64,000 nucleotides of DNA from Pedobacter frigidisoli (GTDB lineage Bacteria; Bacteroidota; Bacteroidia; Sphingobacteriales; Sphingobacteriaceae), in NCBI RefSeq assembly GCF_004331675.1, contig NZ_SJSN01000003.1, positions 248,001 to 312,000 of the forward strand, written 5' to 3'. Each line of letters opens with the position of its first letter. Within the stretch, counting starts at the first letter, position 1. Below the pieces are notes generated by a model. The model saw only the letters and a list, made by a program, of their open reading frames with translations, searched no databases and was not told where the DNA came from. Position numbers and translations under genes: made by a program. Positions 8,373 through 16,381 of the stretch are shown piece after piece.

Positions 8373-9137
8373 ATGACCTATATTTTCGATAGCTCCCTAC
8401 CCGGACTTTTAACTGCGGTGTTTGAATGGTTTGAACGCAAGCCGGGAAAAGTTGTGCTAAAATCAACCGAAATTTTTCAACCAGAAGCCTTTTCTGAGAG
8501 CTTTACCGTTGCAACAAATTCAGAAAAGGCAGATAGAGTATGGGCAGGACTGCAAAAAAAATTGAAGAAAGATTGGCTAAGAAAATTTTACTGTTCATAT
8601 TTATCTGAAATTCCAGAAGCTTATAATCATCTGTTTCAGTTTACCATTTATATTTTCCAGAACTCGACTGGTGCGGAAACTAATTATGGAAACGAACATG
8701 TAATTGCTTTGGCCAAATATGCAAAAAGTGTAGAAAGAGAAAAACATAGAATGGAAGCTTTTATTCGCTTTCAACATACTGCTGATGGAATTTTCTATAC
8801 TGGTGTTAACCCAGATTTTAATGTTCTGCCTTTAATTTCTAATCATTTTAAAAATCGTTATGCCGACCAGCAGTGGATTATTTATGATTTAAAGCGCAAA
8901 TATGGTCTGCATTATAATTTAAACACTGTTGAAGAAATTACCATAGACTTTACAAATGGCGTAAATAGTAAAAATCCATCCGCTATCTTATTGGATGAAA
9001 AGGAAGAGCTCTATTCGGTTTTATGGAAAGATTATTTTAAAAGTGCCAATATAGTTGCCCGCAAAAACACTAAACTGCATGTTCAACATGTACCAAAAAG
9101 GTATTGGAAATATTTAACTGAAAAGCAGTTGAGTTAA
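8373..9137 (+). CDS. DUF4130 / TIGR03915 family DNA metabolism protein
   Basis: 254 residues starting MTYIFDSSLPGLLTAVFEWFERKP. The sequence (FDSSLPGLLTAVFE, WAGLQKKL, HVIALAKYAKSVEREKHRMEAFIRFQ, FNVLPLISNHFKNRYADQQWIIYDLKRKYG, ending WKDYFKSANIVARKNTKLHVQHVPKRYWKYLTEK) matches my recollection of the family found beside the radical-SAM gene upstream; in some bacteria this module is fused to a uracil-DNA glycosylase. The C-terminal WKxYF...NxxLHxQHxPxRYWKYLxE block is the DUF4130 hallmark. The two genes are 37 bp apart and surely one unit. No stand-alone glycosylase gene is visible nearby. Confidence 0.88.
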   Translation: MTYIFDSSLPGLLTAVFEWFERKPGKVVLKSTEIFQPEAFSESFTVATNSEKADRVWAGLQKKLKKDWLRKFYCSYLSEIPEAYNHLFQFTIYIFQNSTGAETNYGNEHVIALAKYAKSVEREKHRMEAFIRFQHTADGIFYTGVNPDFNVLPLISNHFKNRYADQQWIIYDLKRKYGLHYNLNTVEEITIDFTNGVNSKNPSAILLDEKEELYSVLWKDYFKSANIVARKNTKLHVQHVPKRYWKYLTEKQLS

Positions 9138-9172
9138 AAAAATCTTAGTTAAGTTCGTAGAAAAGAATCATA

Positions 9173-9829
9173 ATGTGGCTTAAATACACTTTAACTTTTC
9201 TGATGTTATTGACATCAAGTTTATCAATTGCACAAATAAAAGGTGAATATGTTTATTCTGCCGGGATTGACGCAGGCACTAGAACATTAACGTTTAATGG
9301 GTTGAGTTTTTCAGATAAATATACAGGCCATATGAATGATGCTTTTGGAGAAGGCTCTTTCAAAATGGCAAACAATAGTCTTTACTTGAACTATTTCAAA
9401 TTAAAGGACAAAGATTCTTCCGTTTATAAAATTGATACACGTAAGGACCCGTTGAACTTAACACGCATTTATGTTCAGGTATTCGACGAAAAGATACCGC
9501 TCATCGCCGCCTCAGTGGCAATAAGGGATCAGGATTTTAACCTATTGTTTTATGTTAGGACCGCAGGCAATGGCACTGCCGATCTAACAATCAGAAAACT
9601 AGAAAGGGCTCATTACCTTACAGTAGATTTTATCGGCTTCAATCGTGTTACCATTCCTTTGAGCCAACTTGCAGGTAAAGCAAATAATATTTTTGTTGGC
9701 CTCAAACCTCAAAAAACAATGATCGAACCACCACGCACAGATGTTTATCGGATTATTAAATTTGAGGAAAAAACATTGACACTACTTGATATAAACAGAA
9801 GAGAATATATATTCAAAAAAGTTAAATAG
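9173..9829 (+). CDS. Secreted hypothetical protein with carboxypeptidase-regulatory-like fold
   Basis: 218 residues with a signal peptide (MWLKYTLTFLMLLTSSLSIAQ, cleavage after about 21). The mature part has beta-rich segments; residues about 108-170 (IPLIAASVAIRDQDF...GTADLTIRKLERAHYLTVDFIGF) look like the beta-sandwich found in carboxypeptidase D regulatory-like domains of Bacteroidota surface proteins. I do not recognise a named family. It is 35 bp after the DUF4130 gene but its envelope location argues that the adjacency is not functional. Confidence 0.6.
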   Translation: MWLKYTLTFLMLLTSSLSIAQIKGEYVYSAGIDAGTRTLTFNGLSFSDKYTGHMNDAFGEGSFKMANNSLYLNYFKLKDKDSSVYKIDTRKDPLNLTRIYVQVFDEKIPLIAASVAIRDQDFNLLFYVRTAGNGTADLTIRKLERAHYLTVDFIGFNRVTIPLSQLAGKANNIFVGLKPQKTMIEPPRTDVYRIIKFEEKTLTLLDINRREYIFKKVK

Positions 9830-9857
9830 CTTTCATTACTAAATGTACAGATATGGC

Positions 9858-9891
9858 TTAACAATCATTTAACATAAAACCACTAAATTGC
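9858..9891 (+). promoter_or_regulatory. Putative PhoB-type box and promoter of the PhoR-like kinase
   Basis: A direct repeat TTAACA-N5-TTAACA (9858-9863, 9869-9874) is followed 9 bp later by TAAATTGC (9884-9891), a partial match to the Bacteroidota -7 box TAnnTTTG, and 3 bp later by the ATG at 9895. The same repeat with the same 9-bp spacing precedes the phosphate transport operon at 11517. The box would occupy the -33 region, as expected for an activator site. Confidence 0.55.
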
Positions 9892-9894
9892 GGC

Positions 9895-10920
9895 ATGAAA
9901 TTAAGTGTGCTGGTTTTATTTACTGCCGTTGCCGTTGCCCTTTCTATTGGCATGGTTAACTTCTATTTTCAGCATAGCTGGTATTATTTAGCTATTTCTT
10001 TCGGGGTTTCTTTCTTAAGTAGTTTCTTAGTTTTTTATTATTTACTGGAAAAATACATCTACACCAAAATCAAGTTGATATATAAGCTTATCCATAATTT
10101 AAAATTGGGTAAGGATTTGAAAGATGCGCTCGGCGAATATGTAAGTTCTGATCCTATTAACGACGTAGAACAAGAGGTAAAGGAATGGGCAGGTGCCAAG
10201 AAAAAGGAAATCGACTTACTTAAAAAACAAGAGCAGTTTCGTAGAGAATTTCTCTCAAATGTTTCTCACGAATTTAAAACACCGCTTTTTGCCATTCAAG
10301 GTTATATAGAAACTTTGCAAGATTGCATTGAAGACGACCCTGAAATGGCGGTGAAATTTCTTAAAAAGGCCGAAAATAATGTTGAGCGTTTAAGTTATTT
10401 AATTAATGATTTAGATGCCATTGCTAAGCTCGAAACAGGAGAATCGCCAATTAATTATCAAAAATTTGATTTCGTACAGCTTGCGAAAGAAGTGATGGAA
10501 AATTTAGAGGATAGAGCGACACGAAAAAATGTTAAACTGTTCTTTAAGGATAAGTATACTGCGGTAACCATGGTTAATGCCGATAGAGAGAAAATCCGTC
10601 AGGTTTTAATCAATTTGATGGTAAACAGCATTAAATATGGTATTGAAAATGGAGAAACAGCACTTAAAATTTTTGAGCTTCACGATCAGGTTTTAATTGA
10701 AGTTACCGACAATGGAATTGGCATTGAGGAGAAACACTTATTTAGATTATTTGAACGCTTTTACCGTATTGATACCCATAGAGCCAGAGAAGTTGGTGGC
10801 ACAGGCTTAGGTTTAGCTATTGTTAAACATATTTTAGAGGCGCATGAGCAAACGATTTCCGTTCGCAGTACGCCAGGAATTGGAACCACGTTTGCTTTTA
10901 CGTTGCAAAAAGGTGGATAG
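9895..10920 (+). CDS. PhoR-like membrane histidine kinase
   Basis: 341 residues. Two membrane helices (about 3-22 and 28-50) are joined by only a few residues, so there is almost no periplasmic sensor domain. A linker of about 60 residues leads to HisKA with the active His in [20 protein letters not shown] (about residue 125). The HATPase domain has the N box ([11 protein letters not shown]), [10 protein letters not shown], the F box ([12 protein letters not shown]) and [12 protein letters not shown]. The architecture and the [10 protein letters not shown] and GYIETL motifs are those of PhoR-type kinases that sense phosphate through the transport system. Its neighbour is the DUF47-Pit operon, and both carry the same upstream repeat. 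The cognate PhoB regulator is not adjacent. Confidence 0.88.
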   Translation: MKLSVLVLFTAVAVALSIGMVNFYFQHSWYYLAISFGVSFLSSFLVFYYLLEKYIYTKIKLIYKLIHNLKLGKDLKDALGEYVSSDPINDVEQEVKEWAGAKKKEIDLLKKQEQFRREFLSNVSHEFKTPLFAIQGYIETLQDCIEDDPEMAVKFLKKAENNVERLSYLINDLDAIAKLETGESPINYQKFDFVQLAKEVMENLEDRATRKNVKLFFKDKYTAVTMVNADREKIRQVLINLMVNSIKYGIENGETALKIFELHDQVLIEVTDNGIGIEEKHLFRLFERFYRIDTHRAREVGGTGLGLAIVKHILEAHEQTISVRSTPGIGTTFAFTLQKGG

Positions 10921-10924
10921 TTAG

Positions 10925-11445
10925 TTTAAGTTTAACCGCAAAGTTCGCGGAGTCAAAGCGCAAAGAACGCAAAGTTTGGCGCAAATGGTTACCAGAGCTC
11001 ACAGAGCACACAGAGTTGGGAGCAAAGGTTTTTTAAACCATGCAAGGCATTTAAGAAAATATAAGCTCGTGGGTTTATTTCAAACTACGAGGGGTCTCCC
11101 CCGCTGGAGGGGGCAGAGGGAGGGTTTTTGATCCAGCACTTCCTCTAAAACATCATCCTTAATTCTTTTTTGCGAAAGCTTTGTGGCCTTTGCGGTTAAC
11201 CTTTAGGCGCCAAGGTTCTTAACCATATAAGGCATTTAAGAAAATATAAGCTCATGAATTTATTTTAAACTCTGAGGGGTTTCCCCCGCTGGAGGGGGGC
11301 GGGAATTAAGAACAACCTCCTTCGGTTCTTAAACCCGATATTGCCAAATAGCTCCTACCTGATTTTTATCGGGAGGACTATAGGCTATTAGCGGGGCTGT
11401 TGTTCCCGAAAAGCTAGTTACGCTTGTTTTCCAAATCTTAACGGT
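10925..11445. repeat. Composite intergenic repeat block between kinase and phosphate transport operon
   Basis: This gene-free stretch holds three repeat types. CGCAAAG/CACAAAG-like strings lie at 10933-10975 and 11176-11205. A unit of about 90 bp occurs twice in direct orientation (11025-11115 and 11211-11300), sharing GGCATTTAAGAAAATATAAG and then CCCCCGCTGGAGGGGG-like palindromes. A modular hairpin element (AAACCCGATA ... GCGGGGCT ... TTTTCCAAATC) lies at 11329-11440, with an internal TCC..CC.GATTTTTATC.GG.GGA hairpin. Related copies occur elsewhere in the window. No reading frame is supported. Confidence 0.8.
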
Positions 11446-11516
11446 TCACTGTCAACCAACTAAAAAGATGCAGAAATGACTAAAACAGCGCTCAATCACT
11501 TAATATAATTTGGAAC

Positions 11517-11550
11517 TTAACATTAACTTAACATTGAGCTTGTAGCTTTG
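11517..11550 (+). promoter_or_regulatory. Putative PhoB-type box plus perfect -7 box of the phosphate transport operon
   Basis: TTAACA-N5-TTAACA lies at 11517-11533, inside a longer run in which TTAAC is repeated three times. Nine base pairs later comes TAGCTTTG (11543-11550), a perfect match to TAnnTTTG. The ATG of the DUF47 gene is at 11570. No TTTG -33 box is at the right place; the repeat occupies that position. Repeat type and spacing equal those upstream of the kinase at 9895. Confidence 0.65.
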
Positions 11551-11569
11551 CAACATATTAAAAATTAAC

Positions 11570-12211
11570 ATGAACAATATTTTTAAGTTCTTTACGCCTC
11601 AGGATAAAAAATTTCATCCGCTTTTTGAGCAAGCTGGTAGCAACGCACTAAAAATTTCAGAAACACTGTTAGAAATGGTGAGCACAGCTGATGCTGAAAG
11701 CAGAAAGACAATTTTTAAGGAAATTGAACGCCTAGAACACGTTGGCGATGATATTACCCATTCGATTTTTCTTGAGTTAAGCAGAAACTTCATTACTCCA
11801 TTTGATAGAGAAGATATTCACCAATTGGCTACAGCTGTTGATGATGTTGCCGATTATATTTATGGTACCGCAAATCGCATGCAAATGTATGGTATGAATA
11901 CAATTAGCGAACCGATTGTTAAAATCGCAGAGCTCTTGGTGGAAATGTGTACTGATATTGACAAGGCAATTAAGGAATTACGCAGTTTCAAAAACATCCG
12001 CGTTATTGCTGATGCTTGTATACGCATTAATAGTGGCGAGAACCAAGCTGATTACGTATTTACATTGGCGGTTGCCCGTTTGTTTGAATACGAAACCAAT
12101 GCGATTGAATTAATTAAACAAAAAGAGGTTTTACAAACGATAGAAAAAGCGACAGATAAGTGTGAGGATGTAGCGAATGTGCTTGAAACTATCTTGGTTA
12201 AAAACGCTTAA
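11570..12211 (+). CDS. DUF47 (PhoU-like) phosphate transport accessory protein
   Basis: 213 residues, all helical: MNNIFKFFTPQDKKFHPLFEQAG, then EIERLEHVGDDITHSIFLELSRNFITPFDREDIHQLATAVDDVADYIYG, the signature of the DUF47/TIGR00153 family, with the metal-coordinating acidic patterns known from PhoU-like bundles. DUF47 proteins are encoded with Pit transporters and are thought to control or assist them. The pit gene follows after 12 bp, so the two are one operon, preceded by a Pho-type box. Confidence 0.93.
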   Translation: MNNIFKFFTPQDKKFHPLFEQAGSNALKISETLLEMVSTADAESRKTIFKEIERLEHVGDDITHSIFLELSRNFITPFDREDIHQLATAVDDVADYIYGTANRMQMYGMNTISEPIVKIAELLVEMCTDIDKAIKELRSFKNIRVIADACIRINSGENQADYVFTLAVARLFEYETNAIELIKQKEVLQTIEKATDKCEDVANVLETILVKNA

Positions 12212-12223
12212 TAAAACATAAAC

Positions 12224-13234
12224 ATGGTAACTACCTTATTGGTTGTTGTTGTAATTCTGGCCATTGCTTTCGATTACATTAATGGCTTCCACGATGCCGC
12301 TAATTCGATTGCAACGGTTGTTTCTACAAAAGTTCTTACGCCTTTCCAGGCGGTTTTGTGGGCTGCGCTTTTTAATTTCGCTGCCTATTTTTATTTTACC
12401 GATCACAAAGTGGCCAACACGGTTGCTAAAACCGTTATCGAGCATTTTATTACACTAGAAGTTATTCTTGCAGGTTTAATCGCTGCAATTATCTGGAATC
12501 TTTTAACCTGGTGGTACGGAATTCCCTCAAGTTCATCTCACACACTAATTGGCGGTTTCGCTGGCGCTGGTATGACGTATGCCATCATTACAGGTGCAAG
12601 CCCGCTAGATGCCGTGAATATGGGTTATGTAATTAAAATCATTTCATTTATTGTTTTGGCACCGATAATCGGCTTGGTGATATCGGTTACACTTACCTTA
12701 ATTATCATCAATATTTGCAAAAATGCAAAGCCTGCAACTGCAGAGAAATGGTTTAAACGTTTGCAGTTGATTTCATCAGCTGCATTGAGTTTCTTTCACG
12801 GTGGTAACGATGCGCAAAAGGTAATGGGAATTATAGCAACCGCTTTAATTGCCGCTAAGGTTATTCCAAATTTCGAGGCGATGCCTTGGTGGGTTCCTGT
12901 AGCTTGTTATTCTGCCATATCGTTAGGCACAATGAGTGGTGGTTGGAAAATCGTTAAAACAATGGGCTCAAAAATTACCAAAGTAACGGCGCTTGAGGGT
13001 GTTGCTGCAGAGGGTGCGGGTGCAATTACATTAGGAATTACGGAGCATTTTGGCATACCGGTTTCAACTACACACACTATTACAGGTTCGATTGTAGGTG
13101 TTGGAGTTGTTAAAAGTGTATCGGCAGTGCGTTGGGGTGTAACTATTAACTTGATTTGGGCATGGATTTTAACCATCCCGGTTTCGGCAACATTGGCTGC
13201 AATCATTTATGCGGCAATTTATTACCTAAAGTAA
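12224..13234 (+). CDS. pit: Inorganic phosphate transporter, Pit family
   Basis: 336 residues with about ten hydrophobic segments. The two inverted-repeat signatures of PiT transporters are present: GFHDAANSIATVVST near residue 21 and FFHGGNDAQKVMGI near residue 191. Also typical are GIPSSSSHTLIGG and GIPVSTTHTITGSIVG, the paired re-entrant Ser/Thr loops. Family members carry metal-phosphate in symport with protons or cations through the inner membrane. At 336 residues it belongs to the shorter bacterial type rather than the roughly 490-residue PitA type. It forms an operon with the DUF47 gene. Confidence 0.95.
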   Translation: MVTTLLVVVVILAIAFDYINGFHDAANSIATVVSTKVLTPFQAVLWAALFNFAAYFYFTDHKVANTVAKTVIEHFITLEVILAGLIAAIIWNLLTWWYGIPSSSSHTLIGGFAGAGMTYAIITGASPLDAVNMGYVIKIISFIVLAPIIGLVISVTLTLIIINICKNAKPATAEKWFKRLQLISSAALSFFHGGNDAQKVMGIIATALIAAKVIPNFEAMPWWVPVACYSAISLGTMSGGWKIVKTMGSKITKVTALEGVAAEGAGAITLGITEHFGIPVSTTHTITGSIVGVGVVKSVSAVRWGVTINLIWAWILTIPVSATLAAIIYAAIYYLK

Positions 13235-13265
13235 AAACAAAATCCTTTAAATATAATACTCAGAA

Positions 13266-13298
13266 GACTAAGGCGGATTGCTTTAGTCTTTTTTTTTG
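13266..13298 (+). terminator. Terminator of the phosphate transport operon
   Basis: GACTAAGG (13266-13273) pairs with CTTTAGTC (13281-13288) with one mismatch, followed by nine T residues. It lies 31 bp after the pit stop codon. Downstream, 13300-13367 holds a fragment of the AGAGAGGGA-type dispersed repeat. Confidence 0.8.
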
Positions 13299-13431
13299 CC
13301 TTACCCTATTAAAGCCAGCAGGTTTGGTTAAGTTCTGCTGTCCCTCTCCAAAAGAGAGGGATTTCGGAAACTGTGACTTTAAATATATTGTTTAAAAACA
13401 TTTTGCCGCATCCTCTTTTCGAGGTTTGGGG

Positions 13432-14046
13432 TTACAAATTCCGCTTCATTTCCTTGGCAACTTCCTGAGCCAAAATGTCATCACTTTGTTCCAAGTTTTT
13501 AATAATGCTTTCCTTATTTGCAGCGGAATGGTTCTGGCTCATTTTAAAAACGTGGTCGATATCGCTTACCAAAATTTCAAAACCAGTTATTGCTTTCAAA
13601 TGCTTTTGAATATAAGCCTCATCCATCTTATTAAAGGCCGCAGGACTGCTTTTAGGATTTTCGTACTTATCGGTTAAATCTTTTATTACCTGATACGTTT
13701 CCTCAGCATTCAATAGTCTGATTATTCCTTTAGCTTGAACGGTTTTATAATTCCAGGTAGATGCTGATTGGGGATTTTCATAAACCGATGCGCTGACGTA
13801 AGCATGAGCGCCAGTAAAAATCGCCAGTACATTCGGGTTTTGCTCAAAAGCTTTAAAATGGTCGGTTTTAGTCATGATGTGCCCGATGAGTTTAATAACC
13901 TCGCCATCCACAACCGTTTTAACGGGAACTTGAGTAGCCACGGGAAATTCGCCATCAAAACCAACTAAGGTTATAAAGGTATTTTGATGCATAAACGCAA
14001 GAATTTCTTCTTGATTATCGCTAGTGAAAGATGGGAGTTTGTACAT
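13432..14046 (-). CDS. PaiB-family FMN-binding protein
   Basis: 204 residues: MYKLPSFTSDNQEEILAFMHQNTFITLVGFDGEFPVATQVPV, then GHIMTKTDHFKAF, VLAIFTGAHAYVSASVYENPQSASTWNYKTVQAKG. This is the PaiB/FMN-binding negative regulator family, a split-barrel flavin-binding fold related to pyridoxamine-phosphate oxidases. The TWNY and GPHAYVS-like motifs are the family hallmark. B. subtilis PaiB is linked to repression of sporulation and protease genes; that role cannot be transferred here. It stands alone, with a REP-like palindrome just upstream. Confidence 0.9.
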   Translation of the reverse strand: MYKLPSFTSDNQEEILAFMHQNTFITLVGFDGEFPVATQVPVKTVVDGEVIKLIGHIMTKTDHFKAFEQNPNVLAIFTGAHAYVSASVYENPQSASTWNYKTVQAKGIIRLLNAEETYQVIKDLTDKYENPKSSPAAFNKMDEAYIQKHLKAITGFEILVSDIDHVFKMSQNHSAANKESIIKNLEQSDDILAQEVAKEMKRNL

Positions 14047-14059
14047 GATTTAGGTTTGT

Positions 14060-14147
14060 CGTAATTGCGAGGCACGAAGCAATCTTACAATGATTGGTTA
14101 TTATTATCAGCGAAAGCATTAAGATTGCTTCGAGCCTCGCAATAACG
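14060..14147. repeat. REP-like long palindrome, copy 1
   Basis: An inverted repeat with about 26-bp arms containing GCGAGGCACGAAGCAATC and its complement GATTGCTTCGAGCCTCGC, enclosing about 34 bp. It begins 13 bp upstream of the PaiB-like gene start and ends 4 bp from the stop of the TonB-like gene. Two close copies are at 36817 and 41855. When transcribed it would fold into a long hairpin and might act as a terminator or mRNA stabiliser. Confidence 0.9.
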
Positions 14148-14151
14148 ATGT

Positions 14152-15426
14152 TTAAAACTTAACGCTCATTTCAACCAGGTCATTTCCGTTTTTAGGTAAA
14201 ACCCATTCAGGACCGGTTTCGATAAGCCGCTTAGCCTCAGCATCTGCTTTTTTGCTTAGCGATTTTATAACATTAACGTTCGTTGGCCGTCCGTTCTTTT
14301 TAACTTTGAAGCTTACAATTACAAACTGCTCAGGTCCATTCGGGTTGTAAAGTTTGTTGTTGCTTTCTAGGTATTGCTTGTAGTTAATAGTAGAAACAGG
14401 AATAGGTTTTGTTATTTCATCTGCAGATTTTCCATCCAAGTTTTGCTCAGCACGAAGTGTAATTTTTGGAGCAGCGATATTCTCTTTCTTACGACCATTT
14501 GAACCTGTAATCAAGGCGATTTCTTGTAAAGATTTATCACCTGTCATTGCATTTCTAATTGCATTCGGATCAGTAATGCCGGTTATTGGCCTTTCTCTAA
14601 AGCCGATTGCATTTATCAAAAGATCTTTATCCTTTGCATTACTATCAGCCGGCAGGGTAAAGAAACCTTTTGCATCTGTAGCGGTCATACTTTTCGATCC
14701 AGCTAACTTTACCACGGCACCTTGGATTGGTTGTCCACTATTTTGATCTACTACATTTCCACTAAAAACTATTCTATTCGATGTCGTTGTTGGCGATGCG
14801 GCCAAAGTTGCTACGCTAGACGCCTCAATTTCCTGCCTTAATGTACTCGAAGTTTCTGCCTTTTGGGTATTTGGAGCAACATAGGCTTTAGCTTCAGCAC
14901 TTTTTGTTACAGGAGCAGTTTTTGTATTCTTGGCTAAATCACTATTCTTAGCATCGACGATAGCTTTATCTATTAAGGCAGATTTAGAAATTTCATTTGC
15001 TTTAACAGCAGTATCTTTAGCTTTAGGTGCCACAGAAGCAAGCGCACTAGAAGAATCCAGATTAACTACAACCCCTTGATTTTTTCTTGCTGCGATTTCT
15101 GCATTCTTACGATTTGTCTCACGCATAAAAAACAAGATACTTACCGCAATAAAAGCAACGGTTGCGGTTGCAGCAATACTTAAACGCTGTGTGGTAATGC
15201 CCCACATTTTGCGCCTAAGTGGTTTTTCAGTAATCCTATCATGAAGCTGTTTCTGTAAAATAGAAAGAGTTTGCTTACGTTTCGGCGATTGGCGCAAACC
15301 CTCAAGCGCCTCGGCAACAAAAGGGTCGTCTAAAGCCTGCCTTTCTACAAAGTGCATACCTTTAGCATCAAGCTTACCATCGAGGTAATCTTCCAGCACA
15401 TCAATATCTAACCAATCGTTATTCAC
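14152..15426 (-). CDS. ECF-linked membrane protein: putative anti-sigma with carboxypeptidase-like and TonB-like domains
   Basis: 424 residues. The N-terminal about 90 residues (VLEDYLDGKLDAKGMHFVERQALDDPFVAEALEGL) form a soluble helical region like that of Bacteroidota anti-sigma proteins; one membrane helix follows near 105-125. Then come a Lys/Ala-rich linker, a carboxypeptidase regulatory-like beta-sandwich (IVFSGNVVDQNSGQPIQGAVVKLAGSK... near 215-290), and a C-terminal TonB-like region (FVIVSFKVKKNGRPTNVNVIKSLSKKADAEAKRLI). It overlaps the sigma gene by 8 bp. I infer a membrane anti-sigma factor whose periplasmic part receives a signal; the TonB-like end is unusual for such a protein but occurs near Bacteroidota ECF genes. 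Confidence 0.75.
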   Translation of the reverse strand: MNNDWLDIDVLEDYLDGKLDAKGMHFVERQALDDPFVAEALEGLRQSPKRKQTLSILQKQLHDRITEKPLRRKMWGITTQRLSIAATATVAFIAVSILFFMRETNRKNAEIAARKNQGVVVNLDSSSALASVAPKAKDTAVKANEISKSALIDKAIVDAKNSDLAKNTKTAPVTKSAEAKAYVAPNTQKAETSSTLRQEIEASSVATLAASPTTTSNRIVFSGNVVDQNSGQPIQGAVVKLAGSKSMTATDAKGFFTLPADSNAKDKDLLINAIGFRERPITGITDPNAIRNAMTGDKSLQEIALITGSNGRKKENIAAPKITLRAEQNLDGKSADEITKPIPVSTINYKQYLESNNKLYNPNGPEQFVIVSFKVKKNGRPTNVNVIKSLSKKADAEAKRLIETGPEWVLPKNGNDLVEMSVKF

Positions 15427-15997
15427 TACTATTTTTCTCTATACAAATCTTTAAATTCCGCTTACCGTTTTGAATATAGCTTTTCACCTTAAGCATGTCG
15501 TAGCCCGTTATATCGGCCACTTCCTTATAACATTTCTCTTGTAAATAAAATAAATCTACGCTTTTTCGCTGTTCTTCAGGCAAAGTTTCCATGCACTTTT
15601 CCATTATGGTAAGCTGCGTTTCTTTTGTGTTGTCAATATCCAGATGCACAAACTCTGTGTTTTCCACAAAAGTATCGTCTATTGAAACGTTATTGTGTTT
15701 CGCCGATTTCCTAAGCGCCATTAAGCAATGGTTACGCGTTAATACGTGCAGCCAGCTTTTAAAATTCTGTACCTCGTGTATTTTGAGTTTGGTTACCAGT
15801 TCCTCGAAAATCTGCATTACGGCATCTTTGCTCAGCTCCTCGTCTTTGAAATAATTGAGGCAAACCCCAAAAACCAAATGCATGTATTTATTGTAAAGCG
15901 TACCCAAGGAGTCTAAATCGCCAGTATTTTTATACTCGGCAATTAAGTCTGCATCTTCTTTCTGGTTATTTCCAGCTGTATTTTTTATAAACTTCAA
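15419..15997 (-). CDS. ECF sigma factor
   Basis: 192 residues. Sigma region 2 is about residues 30-95 (YNKYMHLVFGVCLNYFKDEELSKDAVMQIFEELV, NFKSWLHVLTRNHCL) and region 4 about residues 125-185 (LPEEQRKSVDLFYLQEKCYKEVADITGYDMLKVKSYIQNGKRNLK). No region 3 separates them, so it is an extracytoplasmic-function sigma factor. The downstream gene overlaps by 8 bp and probably encodes its membrane anti-sigma partner. Target promoters cannot be assigned. Confidence 0.93.
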   Translation of the reverse strand: MKFIKNTAGNNQKEDADLIAEYKNTGDLDSLGTLYNKYMHLVFGVCLNYFKDEELSKDAVMQIFEELVTKLKIHEVQNFKSWLHVLTRNHCLMALRKSAKHNNVSIDDTFVENTEFVHLDIDNTKETQLTIMEKCMETLPEEQRKSVDLFYLQEKCYKEVADITGYDMLKVKSYIQNGKRNLKICIEKNSSE

Positions 15998-16089
15998 AAA
16001 AATTGGGTAGCTATTTCGAATTATCCCTCAAGTATAAAAAATATTTTTCGCTAAGGCAGAATTAAAGATATCAAAATGAGGTTTAATTG

Positions 16090-16268
16090 ATTATTTGGAA
16101 AGCAATGTTCTCGGCTTTTGGGTAGCGGCAGTCCCGGTCTCACTAAAATCTTTTTGTAAAGTTACTAACTCTAACAGGCGTTTTGCTTATTAGAGTTAGT
16201 AACTTTTAAAACAAAAGTATTTCCGTTAAATCGGGTTTATAAAACTTAGTTCAGTACAAGAAACTGAG
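16090..16268. repeat. Modular hairpin repeat with AAAGTTACTAACTCTAA inner palindrome
   Basis: The outer blocks are ATTTGGAAAGCAATGTTCTC near 16092 and, at the other end, CGGGTTTAT...AGTTCAGTACAAGAAACT. Within lies a perfect 17-bp inverted repeat, arms 16158-16174 and 16190-16206, with a 15-nt loop. The outer blocks recur in reverse orientation at 21597-21814 around a different inner hairpin, and a diverged copy with the same inner palindrome lies at 62625-62777. The rest of the gap between the sigma gene and 16382 shows only the promoter noted below. Confidence 0.85.
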
Positions 16269-16308
16269 ATGTAAAGCCCAAAGAGTATTTAGCAATTCGA
16301 CAAACCAT

Positions 16309-16316
16309 TATCTTTG
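16309..16316 (+). promoter_or_regulatory. -7 box of the DUF4197 gene
   Basis: TATCTTTG is a perfect match to the Bacteroidota -7 consensus TAnnTTTG, 65 bp before the ATG at 16382. No clear TTTG -33 box is present at 19-21 bp upstream. Confidence 0.5.
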
Positions 16317-16381
16317 CGCAAACAAATCCAACCACAATTTATGGCAGTTGTTTTGCTTATCAAGATTTAAACACACACAAA

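Noticed and set aside
13156-13395. Plus-strand frame overlapping the end of pit
   Set aside because: It runs over the pit reading frame and its terminator; a shadow frame.
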